From contig NZ_BMPQ01000002.1 in the NCBI RefSeq assembly GCF_014647675.1, forward strand, positions 427,171-491,170: DNA of 64,000 bases, in the 5' to 3' direction. Below are positions 32,962 through 41,346 of this stretch, piece after piece. Source of the DNA: Streptomyces flaveus (GTDB taxonomy: Bacteria > Actinomycetota > Actinomycetes > Streptomycetales > Streptomycetaceae). The first letter of the stretch is position 1. Each line of letters opens with the position of its first letter. The notes under the pieces are model-generated. The model searched no databases. It had not been told where the DNA came from and worked only from the letters and a program-made list of their open reading frames with translations. Made by a program: the position numbers and the translations under genes.

Positions 32962-34608
32962 ATGGACCCGGCCACGAGCATCACCCTGCGCCAGTTGGTA
33001 ATGGCGCTGGGCGACTCGATGCTGGAGGTCCAGGCCGCCCCCGCAGGCCTGGACGTAGAGATCCGCGGCATCGCCCTCCTCGACCCCGAGGACCCACCGA
33101 CCGCCCAACCGGGCGACCTGGTCCTCGCGATCGGCTCCCGAGGAAGGGCCGCGCTGCCCGCACTGCGGGCCGCCGGCCGCGACGGCGCCACCGCCGTCGT
33201 GGTCAAGCTGGGCGCCCCCGGCCAGGCCACGACCGGCCAGGCCACGGCGCTCAGCGAAACCGCCGCCGAGGCCGGCATCGCCCTGCTCTCGCTGCGCAGC
33301 GACGCCCGCTGGGAGCAGGTGAGCGCCCTGGCCCGCGCCGCCCTGGACGAGGCCCCGCCGGACGACCCCGGCGCTAGCGCCGAGGAGGGCGACCTGTTCT
33401 CGCTCGCCCAGACCACCGCCATCCTGACCAGCGGCATCGTCAGCATCGAGGACGCCGCGAACCGCGTGCTGGCGTACTCCCGTACCACCGATTCCGACGA
33501 GGCCGACGATCTGCGGCGGCGTTCCATCCTCGGCTGGCAGGGACCGGAGGGCTATCTGGCGAAGCTGCGCGAGTGGGGCGTGTTCCAGCACCTGCACTCC
33601 AGCGACGAGGTGATCGCCATAGACAGCCACCCCGAACTGGGCATCCGCCGTCGGCTCGCGGTGGCCATCCGCTCCGGTGACCGGCAGCTGGGCACCATCT
33701 GGGTGCAGGAGAGCTCGACTCCGCTGTCCGAACGCTCGCGCCAGGCGCTGCTGGGCGCCGCCCGTGTCGCCGCGCTGCATCTCGTACGCCGCCGCCGGGA
33801 GCTCTCGGACGACGTGACGCTCGTCCGGACCCTGCTCGCCGGACTCATGGACGGCAGCACCGGACCGCAGCCGCTGGCCACCCACCTGGGTTTCGACGCC
33901 ACTCGCCCGGCCGCCGTGCTGGGCTTCTCGTACGGGACGACGGAGGCGTACGAGGCCGGGGACGCCGTCGGTGCACCGGAGCTGGCCCACACCGAGGTCA
34001 CCAACCTGGTCTCAGTACACATCGCCGCCCGGCACCGCAGCGCGCTGGTCACCCAAGTCGACTCCCGTATCTACGTGCTCCTGCCGCAGCTGCCCCGCAG
34101 CATCGACACGGACACCCTGCGCGGCTGGGCCCAGGAGATCACCGACGCGGCGCGCCGCCACCTGGGGCTGCCGTTGCGCGGCTCGGTCGGCTGCCTGGTG
34201 CCGGGCCTCGGGGCCGTACCCGATTCGCGCCGGGAGGCGGACCGCATCCTCGAGGCCATGGTGAGCGCCGGAGTGTCCGCCGCGGTCGCCGCGCTGCCCG
34301 ACATCCAGGCGGAGGTGCTGGTCAGCGAGATGCTGACGCTGCTGTCCGCCCACCCCGAGATACGCGATCCACGGCTGACCGCCCTGGTCGAGCACGACAG
34401 CCGGCATCAGGGCCGCCTCGCCGAGACGCTCCTGACGTATCTGAACTCCTTCGGTGACGTACGGGCTGCCGCCGCCCAGCTCCATGTGCACCCCAACACG
34501 CTGCGCTACCGCCTGCGCCGGGCCGAGGAGCTGACCGGTCTCGATCTCAGCCGCCCTGATCAACGGCTGCTGGCCATGCTCCAGTTGAGGCTGCCGCCGA
34601 CCGACTGA
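32962..34608 (+). CDS. PucR-family transcriptional regulator
   Basis: A 548-residue regulator. The N-terminal PucR ligand domain (about 8-130, 'ITLRQLVMALGDSMLEVQAA') is followed by a middle CdaR/GGDEF-like domain (about 290-430) and a C-terminal HTH_30 ('LAETLLTYLNSFGDVRAAAA', 'QLHVHPNTLRYRLRRAEELT'). Members control purine, amino-acid or GABA use. The next gene, 400 bases downstream on the same strand, is a GABA-type permease whose upstream DNA carries inverted repeats, so that permease is the likely target. Confidence 0.9.
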   Translation: MDPATSITLRQLVMALGDSMLEVQAAPAGLDVEIRGIALLDPEDPPTAQPGDLVLAIGSRGRAALPALRAAGRDGATAVVVKLGAPGQATTGQATALSETAAEAGIALLSLRSDARWEQVSALARAALDEAPPDDPGASAEEGDLFSLAQTTAILTSGIVSIEDAANRVLAYSRTTDSDEADDLRRRSILGWQGPEGYLAKLREWGVFQHLHSSDEVIAIDSHPELGIRRRLAVAIRSGDRQLGTIWVQESSTPLSERSRQALLGAARVAALHLVRRRRELSDDVTLVRTLLAGLMDGSTGPQPLATHLGFDATRPAAVLGFSYGTTEAYEAGDAVGAPELAHTEVTNLVSVHIAARHRSALVTQVDSRIYVLLPQLPRSIDTDTLRGWAQEITDAARRHLGLPLRGSVGCLVPGLGAVPDSRREADRILEAMVSAGVSAAVAALPDIQAEVLVSEMLTLLSAHPEIRDPRLTALVEHDSRHQGRLAETLLTYLNSFGDVRAAAAQLHVHPNTLRYRLRRAEELTGLDLSRPDQRLLAMLQLRLPPTD

Positions 34609-35010
34609 CGCCGGTTTCCGCATCACTGACCCCGGTTCCGCATTGGCCGTTCGTACAGCCATCGAGGGCGAGTTTGTTCAGGCTTCACAAACACGTAGCC
34701 CCATGACCCCCCATACGCTTGCGCAAATCCATTTCCGCAAGTGATGCGGCCCACCTCCCACGAGGAGACGGAGCGAATCGCGGACGTACTGGTGACAACC
34801 ACCTCACCAGCACGCATCCGGAAACCGCGAACCGCACCGTGAACGCTTACGGGAATCGTCAGTGCCCTGACCGCCCTCCACTGCGCATGCCCCCACGTAC
34901 GCAGCCCGGCCCGCTCGTCCCCCGCCATCGAGGCGACCCGGCGTTCCGGACAGCCACGCCCCGCACGGCACTCGTACGGCACCCCCCCCAACCACTCAAT
35001 GGATGTCGCC
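34609..35010 (+). promoter_or_regulatory. regulator-permease gap with inverted repeats
   Basis: The 400-base gap contains GTTTGT...ACAAAC (34672-34692, 9-base spacer) and CTTGCG...CGCAAG (34718-34741, 12-base spacer) with an inner TTGCGCAA. Both are A/T-richer than their surroundings. They are good candidates for PucR-type operators and the permease promoter. The rest shows no gene. Confidence 0.5.
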
Positions 35011-36468
35011 ATGACTACACGTCCCCCTGAATCTCTGGCCTCTGACACCGCTCCACCCACCGGTGGTCAGCCTCCGGAGCAGGACGGTCTGAAGGCCGGT
35101 CTCAAGAACCGCCATCTGTCCATGATCGCCATCGGCGGCGTGATCGGCGCCGGGCTCTTCGTGGGCTCCGCCTCCGGTATCGCCGCCGCCGGGCCCGGCA
35201 TTCTCCTGTCGTACGCCCTGGTCGGCGCCCTCGTCGTCCTCGTGATGCGCATGCTCGGCGAGATGGCCGCGGCCAACCCGTCCTCCGGTTCGTTCTCCGC
35301 CTACGCGGACCGGGCGCTCGGCCGCTGGGCCGGGTTCTCGATCGGCTGGCTGTACTGGTTCTTCTGGGTCGTCGTGCTCGCGGTCGAGGCCACCGCGGGT
35401 GCGGTGATCCTGGAGAGCTGGGTGCCGGCCGTACCGCAGTGGGCCTGGGCACTGATCGTGATGGTGGTGCTGACCGCCACGAACCTGGTCTCGGTGGGCT
35501 CGTTCGGCGAGTTCGAGTTCTGGTTCGCGGGCATCAAGGTCGTCGCCATCTCGGGCTTCATCGTGCTCGGCGGGCTGGCCATCTTCGGCATACTGCCCGG
35601 CTCCGACGCCGACACGGGATTCAGCAACCTCACCGCGCACGGCGGCTTCCTGCCGGAGGGGCCAGGCGCGATCCTCACCGGCATCCTGCTGGTCGTCTTC
35701 TCCTTCATGGGCAGCGAGATCGTCACCCTCGCCGCCGCCGAGTCCCCGGACGCGCAGCGGCAGGTCGCCAAGGCCACCCGGAGCGTGATCTGGCGGGTCG
35801 GTGTCTTCTACGTCGGCTCGATCCTCGTCGTGGTCGCCCTGCTGCCGTGGAACGACCCGTCGATCGCCGAGAAGGGCTCGTACGTCGCCGCCCTCGACGC
35901 GATCGGCATCCCGCACGCCGGCCAGATCATGAACTTCATCGTGCTGACCGCCGTGCTGTCCTGTCTCAACTCCGGCCTCTACACCGCCTCCCGGATGGCC
36001 TTCTCCCTCGGCCAGCGCGGTGACGCTCCGCGGTCCTTCTTCAAGACCAACACGCGAGGTGTCCCGCAGGCCGCGATCCTGGCCTCCGTGGCCTTCGGCT
36101 TCGTGGCGGTCGGCTTCAACTACCTGTGGCCGGACACGGTGTTCCAGTTCCTGCTGAACTCCTCCGGCGCCGTCGCGCTCTTCGTATGGCTGGTCATCTG
36201 CTTCTCGCAGCTGAAGATGCGCGGGATCATCCTGCGCGAGAGCCCCGAGAAACTCGTCGTACGGATGTGGCTGTTCCCGTATCTGACGTGGGCGACGATC
36301 GGGATGATCTCGTTCGTGCTGCTGTACATGCTCACGGACGAGAAGGAGGGTGGCGGGCGGAGCCAGGTGCTGCTGTCGGTGCTTGTGGCTGCGATCGTGA
36401 TCGCGATCTCGTTCGTGCGGGAGCGGGCTCGCAGCAAGGAGACCGAGGACGTGGTGGCTCCTCTTTGA
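35011..36468 (+). CDS. gabP: GABA/amino-acid permease (APC superfamily)
   Basis: A 485-residue inner-membrane transporter with 12 helices. The first is preceded by 'GLKNRHLSMIAIGGVIGAGL', the hallmark of the GABA/aromatic amino-acid permease group, and later loops show 'SFMGSEIVTLAAAESPDAQR' and 'ASRMAFSLGQRGDAPRSFFK'. It probably imports GABA or another amino acid by proton symport. ATG 35011 has a weak GGAT upstream; ATG 34999 has none. The stop codon lies in the TTTGACA at the edge of the adjacent IS605-group element, so the final residues may have been altered by that insertion. Confidence 0.88.
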   Translation: MTTRPPESLASDTAPPTGGQPPEQDGLKAGLKNRHLSMIAIGGVIGAGLFVGSASGIAAAGPGILLSYALVGALVVLVMRMLGEMAAANPSSGSFSAYADRALGRWAGFSIGWLYWFFWVVVLAVEATAGAVILESWVPAVPQWAWALIVMVVLTATNLVSVGSFGEFEFWFAGIKVVAISGFIVLGGLAIFGILPGSDADTGFSNLTAHGGFLPEGPGAILTGILLVVFSFMGSEIVTLAAAESPDAQRQVAKATRSVIWRVGVFYVGSILVVVALLPWNDPSIAEKGSYVAALDAIGIPHAGQIMNFIVLTAVLSCLNSGLYTASRMAFSLGQRGDAPRSFFKTNTRGVPQAAILASVAFGFVAVGFNYLWPDTVFQFLLNSSGAVALFVWLVICFSQLKMRGIILRESPEKLVVRMWLFPYLTWATIGMISFVLLYMLTDEKEGGGRSQVLLSVLVAAIVIAISFVRERARSKETEDVVAPL

Positions 36469-36539
36469 CATCCTCTGCCCCGTGAACGGGGCAGAATCCC
36501 ATCCGTTTCGCAGTGCGGCCCGGTGGGTGGTTGACGCTT

Positions 36540-37763
36540 CTAAGACCGGGTAACCCCGAGGTCTCCACGTCCTGACACCGCATGTCCTGCGGCGTGTTCG
36601 ATGTTCCGGGCCGCGTTGGTGTCCGCGTTCTCAACGAATCCGCAGCCGTCCGCCTTGCAGACGAATCGGGACTGCGATTCACGGCTGCCGGGGGTGATGA
36701 ACCCGCAGGCCGAGCAGCGCCGGGAGGTGTTCGGGGCGGGGACCTTGACCAGGACTCCGCCCCGGTCGGCCAGCTTGTATTCGAGGAAGGTGACGGTTCG
36801 CCCCCATGCCTCGCCGCTGATCGACCGGTTCAGGCCGGCTTTCTGCCGGACGTTCGTGCCGGGGGCTTCCACGGTGCCCTTGGCGGACTTGACCATGTTC
36901 GTGATGGCCAGGTCTTCCACCCCGATGACGCCGAAGGTCCCGGCAAGCTCAGTGGTGGCCTTGTGCTGCCAGTCAAGGGCGCGGCGCGTGGCTCTTGCGC
37001 GGAGCTGCTTGATCTGGTCGTACGTGCGCTTGAGACGGCTACTGGTGCGCTCACCCGGCTTGCGGTGGGCGCGCCTGCGTTCCCGCTGCTGTTCCAGCCG
37101 CTTGAGCCGCATGGCCTCACCAGGGGTGAGCCACGGCTCGTGTTCGCGGAAGGTGCCGTCCGAAAGCGCGAGGGGCTTGGCGATGCCCCGGTCGATGCCG
37201 GTGATCGGCCCCTCGTGCGGCTTGGGCTCGTCCACCTCGGTCTGGACGCGGAAGACGATGTGCCAGCCGTTCGCTTCCTTCACCAGCCGTGCCCCGGTGA
37301 CCTTGTTGTGCTTGTCGGCACGTTTACCGTACGGCAGGGCTTTGGTCCACCGGAACTTCACCAGGCCGACCATGGGTACCCAGCACTGGCCCCAGCGGCG
37401 GGACAGACGGGTGATCCGCAGGTCGCGGCCCTGGGGGATGTCGACGGCACGGCGTGCGGCGCGTTTCTTGAAGGCCGGCGCTTCGGCGCGGCCTTCCCAG
37501 CAGTTCACCCAGGCCCGGTGATACGTCTTGAGGACCTGCTGGGCTGCCTGCGCGGGCACGGCCCCCAGCCAGGGAATGTCCTTGCGGGCCTGGCGTATCG
37601 CCTGGTCCATGCGGGCGAGGGAACGCTGACACTTCGGCGTCATCTGCCACAGCTCGTGCAGCAGATTCCACATGGCGCGGGCGCCGTGGCCCTGGCCATC
37701 GACCTGGGCGAGCTGATCGGGGGTGAGGTGAAGCCGGGCCTTGTGGCCACGCTGACGCTTCAA
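36540..37763 (-). CDS. tnpB: TnpB, RNA-guided nuclease of the IS605-group element
   Basis: A 407-residue protein. Its RuvC-like acids are D191 ('TGIDRGIAKP'), E283 ('IGVEDLAITNM') and D381 ('ENADTNAARNI'), and a zinc ribbon uses C350/C353 ('RRCSACGF') and C369/C374. All catalytic and zinc residues are present, so it is probably active. TnpB proteins, the ancestors of Cas12, cut DNA guided by an RNA copied from the element's right end. The start is a TTG at 37763 behind a GGGAGGG. Intact length for the family. Confidence 0.92.
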   Translation of the reverse strand: MKRQRGHKARLHLTPDQLAQVDGQGHGARAMWNLLHELWQMTPKCQRSLARMDQAIRQARKDIPWLGAVPAQAAQQVLKTYHRAWVNCWEGRAEAPAFKKRAARRAVDIPQGRDLRITRLSRRWGQCWVPMVGLVKFRWTKALPYGKRADKHNKVTGARLVKEANGWHIVFRVQTEVDEPKPHEGPITGIDRGIAKPLALSDGTFREHEPWLTPGEAMRLKRLEQQRERRRAHRKPGERTSSRLKRTYDQIKQLRARATRRALDWQHKATTELAGTFGVIGVEDLAITNMVKSAKGTVEAPGTNVRQKAGLNRSISGEAWGRTVTFLEYKLADRGGVLVKVPAPNTSRRCSACGFITPGSRESQSRFVCKADGCGFVENADTNAARNIEHAAGHAVSGRGDLGVTRS

Positions 37764-37818
37764 CTTCCCTCCCCAGTCAGCTCGTTGGCCGGTTCGCTGA
37801 GCATACTAGCATTGGTGT

Positions 37819-38247
37819 ATGTCACCGCGATGGGAAGCAGAACCCGATATCAGACGCTCAGCGCACGTCGTCTACCACCTTCACGTGCACTTGGTGTTCG
37901 TCACGAAGTACCGGCGCGGAGTCTTCACGCCCGAGATGCTGACGCGCTGCGAAGAGATCATGCGCGACGTGTGCACGGACTTCGAAGCCGAGTTGAAGCA
38001 GTTCAACGGCGAACACGATCACGTACATCTCCTGGTGCACTACCCGCCGAAAGTCGCTCTCTCGAAGCTGGTCAACAGCCTCAAGGGCGTCTCCTCACGG
38101 CGGCTCCGCTTCGAGTACACGGGCGAGGCGAACCAGGCGATCATGCACGGGCGGTTCTGGTCCCGCTCGTACTTCGCAGGGAGCTGCGGCGGGGCACCGC
38201 TGACCGTCGTACGCCAGTACATCGAGAACCAGCGGCGCCCCGTATGA
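37819..38247 (+). CDS. tnpA: TnpA, Y1 HUH transposase (IS200/IS605 family)
   Basis: A 142-residue single-strand transposase. The HUH metal motif is H68-V-H70 in 'NGEHDHVHLLVHY' and the nucleophile is Y134 in 'VVRQYIENQRR'. The N-terminal 'VYHLHVHLVFVTKYRRGVF' is characteristic. Length is normal for the family. It is divergent from tnpB with 55 bases between starts, which must hold both promoters (CATACT and TAGCAT lie just upstream). It looks functional. Confidence 0.93.
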   Translation: MSPRWEAEPDIRRSAHVVYHLHVHLVFVTKYRRGVFTPEMLTRCEEIMRDVCTDFEAELKQFNGEHDHVHLLVHYPPKVALSKLVNSLKGVSSRRLRFEYTGEANQAIMHGRFWSRSYFAGSCGGAPLTVVRQYIENQRRPV

Positions 38248-38358
38248 CCCGGCCGAGGTGGACAGTGCAGACCCGTGCCTCAAGATGAGGTCAGAGCAAT
38301 CTTGGTGTCAGCTTCCGAAGTCGGCTGCGCGGATGACCGAAGTCGTCTGCACCCGCTA

Positions 38359-39527
38359 CTGACTTCGGCTCGTCAGGGTGAGCTTTCCTGAAGTCCCTGC
38401 TGGGCCTGGGGTAGTGGCTGTATTCCGTGGTGTGTGAGGTATGCGGATGGGGGCGGGCTGCCCCCTGCGGGACGTCAGCGCCGGGAGACGGTGCGGATGC
38501 AGGCGGCCGAGCTGTTCGAGCAGAAGATCAAGCCGCCCGAGGTGGCACGGCGCCTGCGGGTGAGCCCGAAGTCGGCCTCCCAGTGGCATCAGTTGTGGCG
38601 GGACGGCGGCGTGCAGGCGCTGGCCTCCCGCGGCCCGAGCGGATCGCGATGCCGGCTGTCCCCGCGCTGTCTGGAAAAGCTGGCCGCGTACCTCGATGAA
38701 GGACCCGCCACGCACGGATGGGGGGGAGGACCAGGTATGGACCGCCGCCCGGGTAGCCACGCTGATCGGCAGGAAGTTCCACATCTCCTACAGCGTTTCG
38801 GGAGCCACGAGGCTGATGCACCGGCTCGGCTTCAGCCCGCAGGTCCCTGCGCGGCGGGTCGCCGAACGCAACGAGCAAGCCGTGACCCTGTGGAAGGAGG
38901 CGACCTGGGCCGAGGTAAAAGAGCCCGGGCGGCCTGCGGGGGCTACATCTGCTTCGAGGACGAGGCAGGCTTCACGCGACAGCCGCCCAAAGGACGCACC
39001 TGGGGCCGACGCGGCCACACCCCGCAGGTGACGGTGAGCGGTCGACGCTCAGGACGCCTGTCGGTGGCTGGGCTGATCGCCATGCGGCCCGGCTCCCGCA
39101 CCCGGCTGTGCCACCGCCTGCGCATCCACCGAGCGGGCAAGGGCAAGCGCCGCAGCATGGGCGAGCGCGACTTCATCGCACTGGTCGACGGCGTCCACCA
39201 GCTCCTCAAGGCGCCGATCGTGCTGGTCTGGGACCGGCTCAACACCCACGTCTCCCACGCCATGCGTGAGCTGATCGCCGAGCGTGACTGGCTGACGGTC
39301 TTCCTGCTGCCCGCCTACTCTCCCGACCTCAACCCCGTCGAGTGGGTATGGGCGCACGTCAAGCGCAGCCTGGCCAACCTCGCCGTGGTCGCTCTCGACC
39401 GGCTCGAAGCCCTCGTACGCAACCGGCTCAAACGCCTCCAGTACCGGCCCGAAACCCTCGACGGCTTCATAGCGGGCACCGGCCTGACCCTCGACGACCC
39501 AGCCTCACCCTGACGAGCCGAAGTCAG
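38359..39527 (+). mobile_element. complete IS630-family element with 24-bp inverted ends and TA duplication
   Basis: Perfect 24-bp terminal inverted repeats, CTGACTTCGGCTCGTCAGGG + TGAG at 38359-38382 and the complement at 39504-39527, are flanked on both sides by TA (38357-38358, 39528-39529), the IS630/Tc1-mariner target. Element length is 1169 bp. It holds one transposase gene. It lies 11 bases from the stop of the Cys-rich small gene and about 60 bases from the IS605 element. Confidence 0.93.
38434..39513 (+). pseudogene. IS630 transposase, centre shifted out of frame by two compensating indels
   Basis: The N-terminal helix-turn-helix ('VARRLRVSPKSASQWHQLWR') and the C-terminal DDE domain ('YICFEDEAGF', 'IVLVWDRLNTHVSHAM', 'YSPDLNPVEWVWAHVKR') share one frame. 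The middle (about 38727-38930) is in the +1 frame, which alone reads 'EDQVWTAARVATLIGRKFHI' and 'MHRLGFSPQVPARR'. The first shift falls at a run of seven G (38720-38726), the second near 38917-38930. The annotated frame has no stop, but about 70 central residues are wrong. Either dead, read through frameshifting, or affected by base-calling in G runs. Confidence 0.82.
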
Positions 39528-39537
39528 TAATTGCGGA

Positions 39538-39846
39538 TCACCGATTTGACGCGCTCACGTAGTTCGGTGCCGTCACGGGCTTGCACGTGCCGCATGGGTT
39601 GAGCCCTTCACGCAGAGCCTCGTACAAGCTGATCTCGACCGGCCTGTTCCCCGGACGGCAGCGCTGGACCGTTCCCGTGTGGTAGATGGTTCCGCGTCCC
39701 TGTGGACCGCTGGGGGCTTGCCACCACTGAGATACGAAGACCTTCGTCTCCAACTGGGCGAGTTGCCGCTCCACCTGCCCCAGCTCAGCCAACAGTTCGC
39801 GTCGGCGAGCGCCGAGTCGTATGCGTGCTTCGCTCGCAGTTTCCAT
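39538..39846 (-). CDS. small protein with coiled coil and Cys/His zinc-like motif
   Basis: A 102-residue protein. Residues 1-35 are a helical, Arg/Glu/Leu-rich coiled coil ('RRELLAELGQVERQLAQLE'). The C-terminal half contains 'IYHTGTVQRC' and 'EALREGLNPCGTCKPVTAP', an H-x5-C ... C-x2-C arrangement like small zinc modules found at the ends of nucleases and repair proteins. It lies 69 bases downstream of the serine recombinase on the same strand, probably in one operon. An accessory role in recombination is possible but only inferred. Confidence 0.55.
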   Translation of the reverse strand: METASEARIRLGARRRELLAELGQVERQLAQLETKVFVSQWWQAPSGPQGRGTIYHTGTVQRCRPGNRPVEISLYEALREGLNPCGTCKPVTAPNYVSASNR

Positions 39847-39915
39847 GTGGCCTCGGTTCTCTCACGGTGAGCAATGGGCTGGGCGCCTGATCGGTGGACC
39901 GCCAGTCTCGGCGCG

Positions 39916-40509
39916 CTACGCCTGAAGGTATCGGTGCAGCGAGGTCTTGGGGATTCCGGTCTTCGCGGCGATCTGGCCGAGGCTGCCGCCCTGCTCTTTG
40001 AGGAGCTTGGCGCATTCGATCTTGTCGTCGGAGTGTGCGACGGGGCGTCCGATGCGCCGACCGGCAGCTTCGGCGACAGCTCGGGCATGGGCGGCCCGTT
40101 CGGTGGTGAACGTGCACTCCATCTCGGCGAACAGGGCCAGCAGCAGGAAGGCGATGCGGCCCATGCCTTCATCGGCGGTGTTGATCGGCAGCGGGTCGGC
40201 GAGTGAGCGCACGCCGATGTTCTTCTCGTTCAGGTCGTGGACGAGGTTGAGGACTTCGCGAAGGTTCCTTCCAAGCCTGTCGAGGGTGTAGACCACGATC
40301 GTGTCGCCGGGCCGGGCGTAGGCGAGCAGGTCGGTCAGGCCGGGGCGCTCGACGGTGGTGCCACTCTTCTTGTCGACGTAGATCCGCTCGTCCGCGATGC
40401 CCGCTGCCCCGAGGGCGTCAAGCTGGCGTTCCAGGCTCTGCTTGGTGGTGGAGACCCGGGCGTACGCGAGTTCGAGTCCCTGGGCGGCGTGCCGTCGGTC
40501 GGTTGCCAT
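39916..40509 (-). CDS. serine recombinase (resolvase/invertase family)
   Basis: A 197-residue site-specific recombinase. The catalytic serine is S20 in '[20 protein letters not shown]', further conserved blocks are '[13 protein letters not shown]' and '[20 protein letters not shown]', and a Hin-type helix-turn-helix closes the protein ('[20 protein letters not shown]'). Size fits the small resolvase/invertase group, not the large integrases. Upstream DNA has repeated GGAAC motifs that could be its binding sites. It is probably part of a decayed transposon or plasmid segment. Confidence 0.9.
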   Translation of the reverse strand: MATDRRHAAQGLELAYARVSTTKQSLERQLDALGAAGIADERIYVDKKSGTTVERPGLTDLLAYARPGDTIVVYTLDRLGRNLREVLNLVHDLNEKNIGVRSLADPLPINTADEGMGRIAFLLLALFAEMECTFTTERAAHARAVAEAAGRRIGRPVAHSDDKIECAKLLKEQGGSLGQIAAKTGIPKTSLHRYLQA

Positions 40510-40549
40510 TGCCGCACCGTACCGGGAGTTGTCCCCGCACGCGCCTTTC

Positions 40550-40660
40550 GGAACACTTGTTGTGGAACGATTTGCGGAACGATGGGCTCGGCGATCACCG
40601 CAGGATGTCAGCGTCCTGACGGGGCGTCGGGTGCTCTGTTCCACTTCCAGGATATGGAAC
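40550..40660. promoter_or_regulatory. repeated GGAAC motifs upstream of the recombinase
   Basis: GGAAC occurs at 40550, 40564 and 40576 (the last two as GGAACGAT), and an inverted pair GTTCCA...TGGAAC spans 40638-40660. Clustered, partly inverted short motifs next to a resolvase gene suggest a res-type binding region or autoregulatory sites. Confidence 0.4.
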
Positions 40661-40795
40661 GGCGTCAGATGAGGTGGTGATGGCGCTCTTTGAAATTGGC
40701 CGCCCCCTGCTCAGGGGTGTCCCCACACCTGCTCGCGATTCCCCAGCTGTGGAATGACCTCCTGGGGCAGGGGCCCGTTTGCCCTCGGCCGATGA

Positions 40796-41170
40796 TTAGG
40801 TCTGGTTCGCGATCCGGCGGCCGAGCTGTTCGAGAAACTTCTGCAAGCTGGACGCGGTGACCTCGAAGTCGTCAAACCAGGAGGCCGTGGTGGACTTCCA
40901 GACTTGTCCGCTGGCTCCGATCGCGAACAGATGGACCCCGCCGTTGCTGGCGAAGACCAGCGCGATCGGTTCGCCGTCGATCGGAGCGGGGCCGTACTCA
41001 CGGAAGTGCTCCGCCGCCGTCGCAGGTGAGTGGATGAAGTACCCGCTGTCGACGTCGGGCAGCGAAGCCTCACCGATCACCCAGTAGAGCGTGGTGGGCC
41101 GTTCGCGGATGGGGCTGAGCTGGGGCTTTGACAGAACGCAAACCGCCGTTCTCAATCGCGTGGAGATCAT
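40796..41170 (-). CDS. SUKH-like (SMI1/KNR4-type) protein, N-terminus possibly lost
   Basis: About 124 residues. The clear part is 'DSGYFIHSPATAAEHFREYG', 'PIALVFASNGGVHLFAIGAS' and 'SASWFDDFEVTASSLQKFLE'-like text, which follows the second half of SUKH-superfamily proteins ('LVFGSDGGG...L' then a final 'FLE' helix). Many SUKH proteins are immunity proteins to secreted toxins. The first 45 residues are not family-like and the start is uncertain (ATG 41170, TTG 41194), so the gene is probably 5'-truncated. No toxin gene is adjacent. Confidence 0.5.
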   Translation of the reverse strand: MISTRLRTAVCVLSKPQLSPIRERPTTLYWVIGEASLPDVDSGYFIHSPATAAEHFREYGPAPIDGEPIALVFASNGGVHLFAIGASGQVWKSTTASWFDDFEVTASSLQKFLEQLGRRIANQT

Positions 41171-41346
41171 TACCCGACTGCATGCATAGTGCAATCATGT
41201 GGGCCTCCGGCCCTCCGAAGCAGTGCCGCTCCGCCGACCTGATCGGCTGCAGCGTCATGGGTTTTCTCGTTACTCCACAGCGCGGCCGATGAGTTTGTGG
41301 CTCCCGGCCGGTCCAAGCTCGTGACACCCTAGGAAAGGACACCGCC

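Larger units (their letters stand above)
36466..38297 (-). mobile_element. IS605-group insertion sequence with divergent tnpA and tnpB
   Basis: About 1.8 kb holding tnpB (leftward) and tnpA (rightward) back to back, the IS605/IS608 plan. The tnpB-side end begins TTTGACATCC and folds at once into TCTGCCCCGT / ACGGGGCAGA (36474-36495), resembling known right ends of such elements. The tnpA-side end has a small hairpin CCTCA-AGA-TGAGG (38278-38290); the exact border is not certain. Such elements move as single strands and make no target duplication. The right end touches the gabP stop codon. Confidence 0.65.

Noticed and set aside
34996-36471. 490-codon minus-strand frame opposite the permease
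   Set aside because: His/Asp/Arg-rich shadow of a 12-helix permease; no family features and no ribosome site.
36466-38297. tnpA as a stand-alone REP-associated (RAYT) transposase
   Set aside because: It is paired divergently with tnpB and flanked by element-type hairpins, so an IS605-group element explains it.
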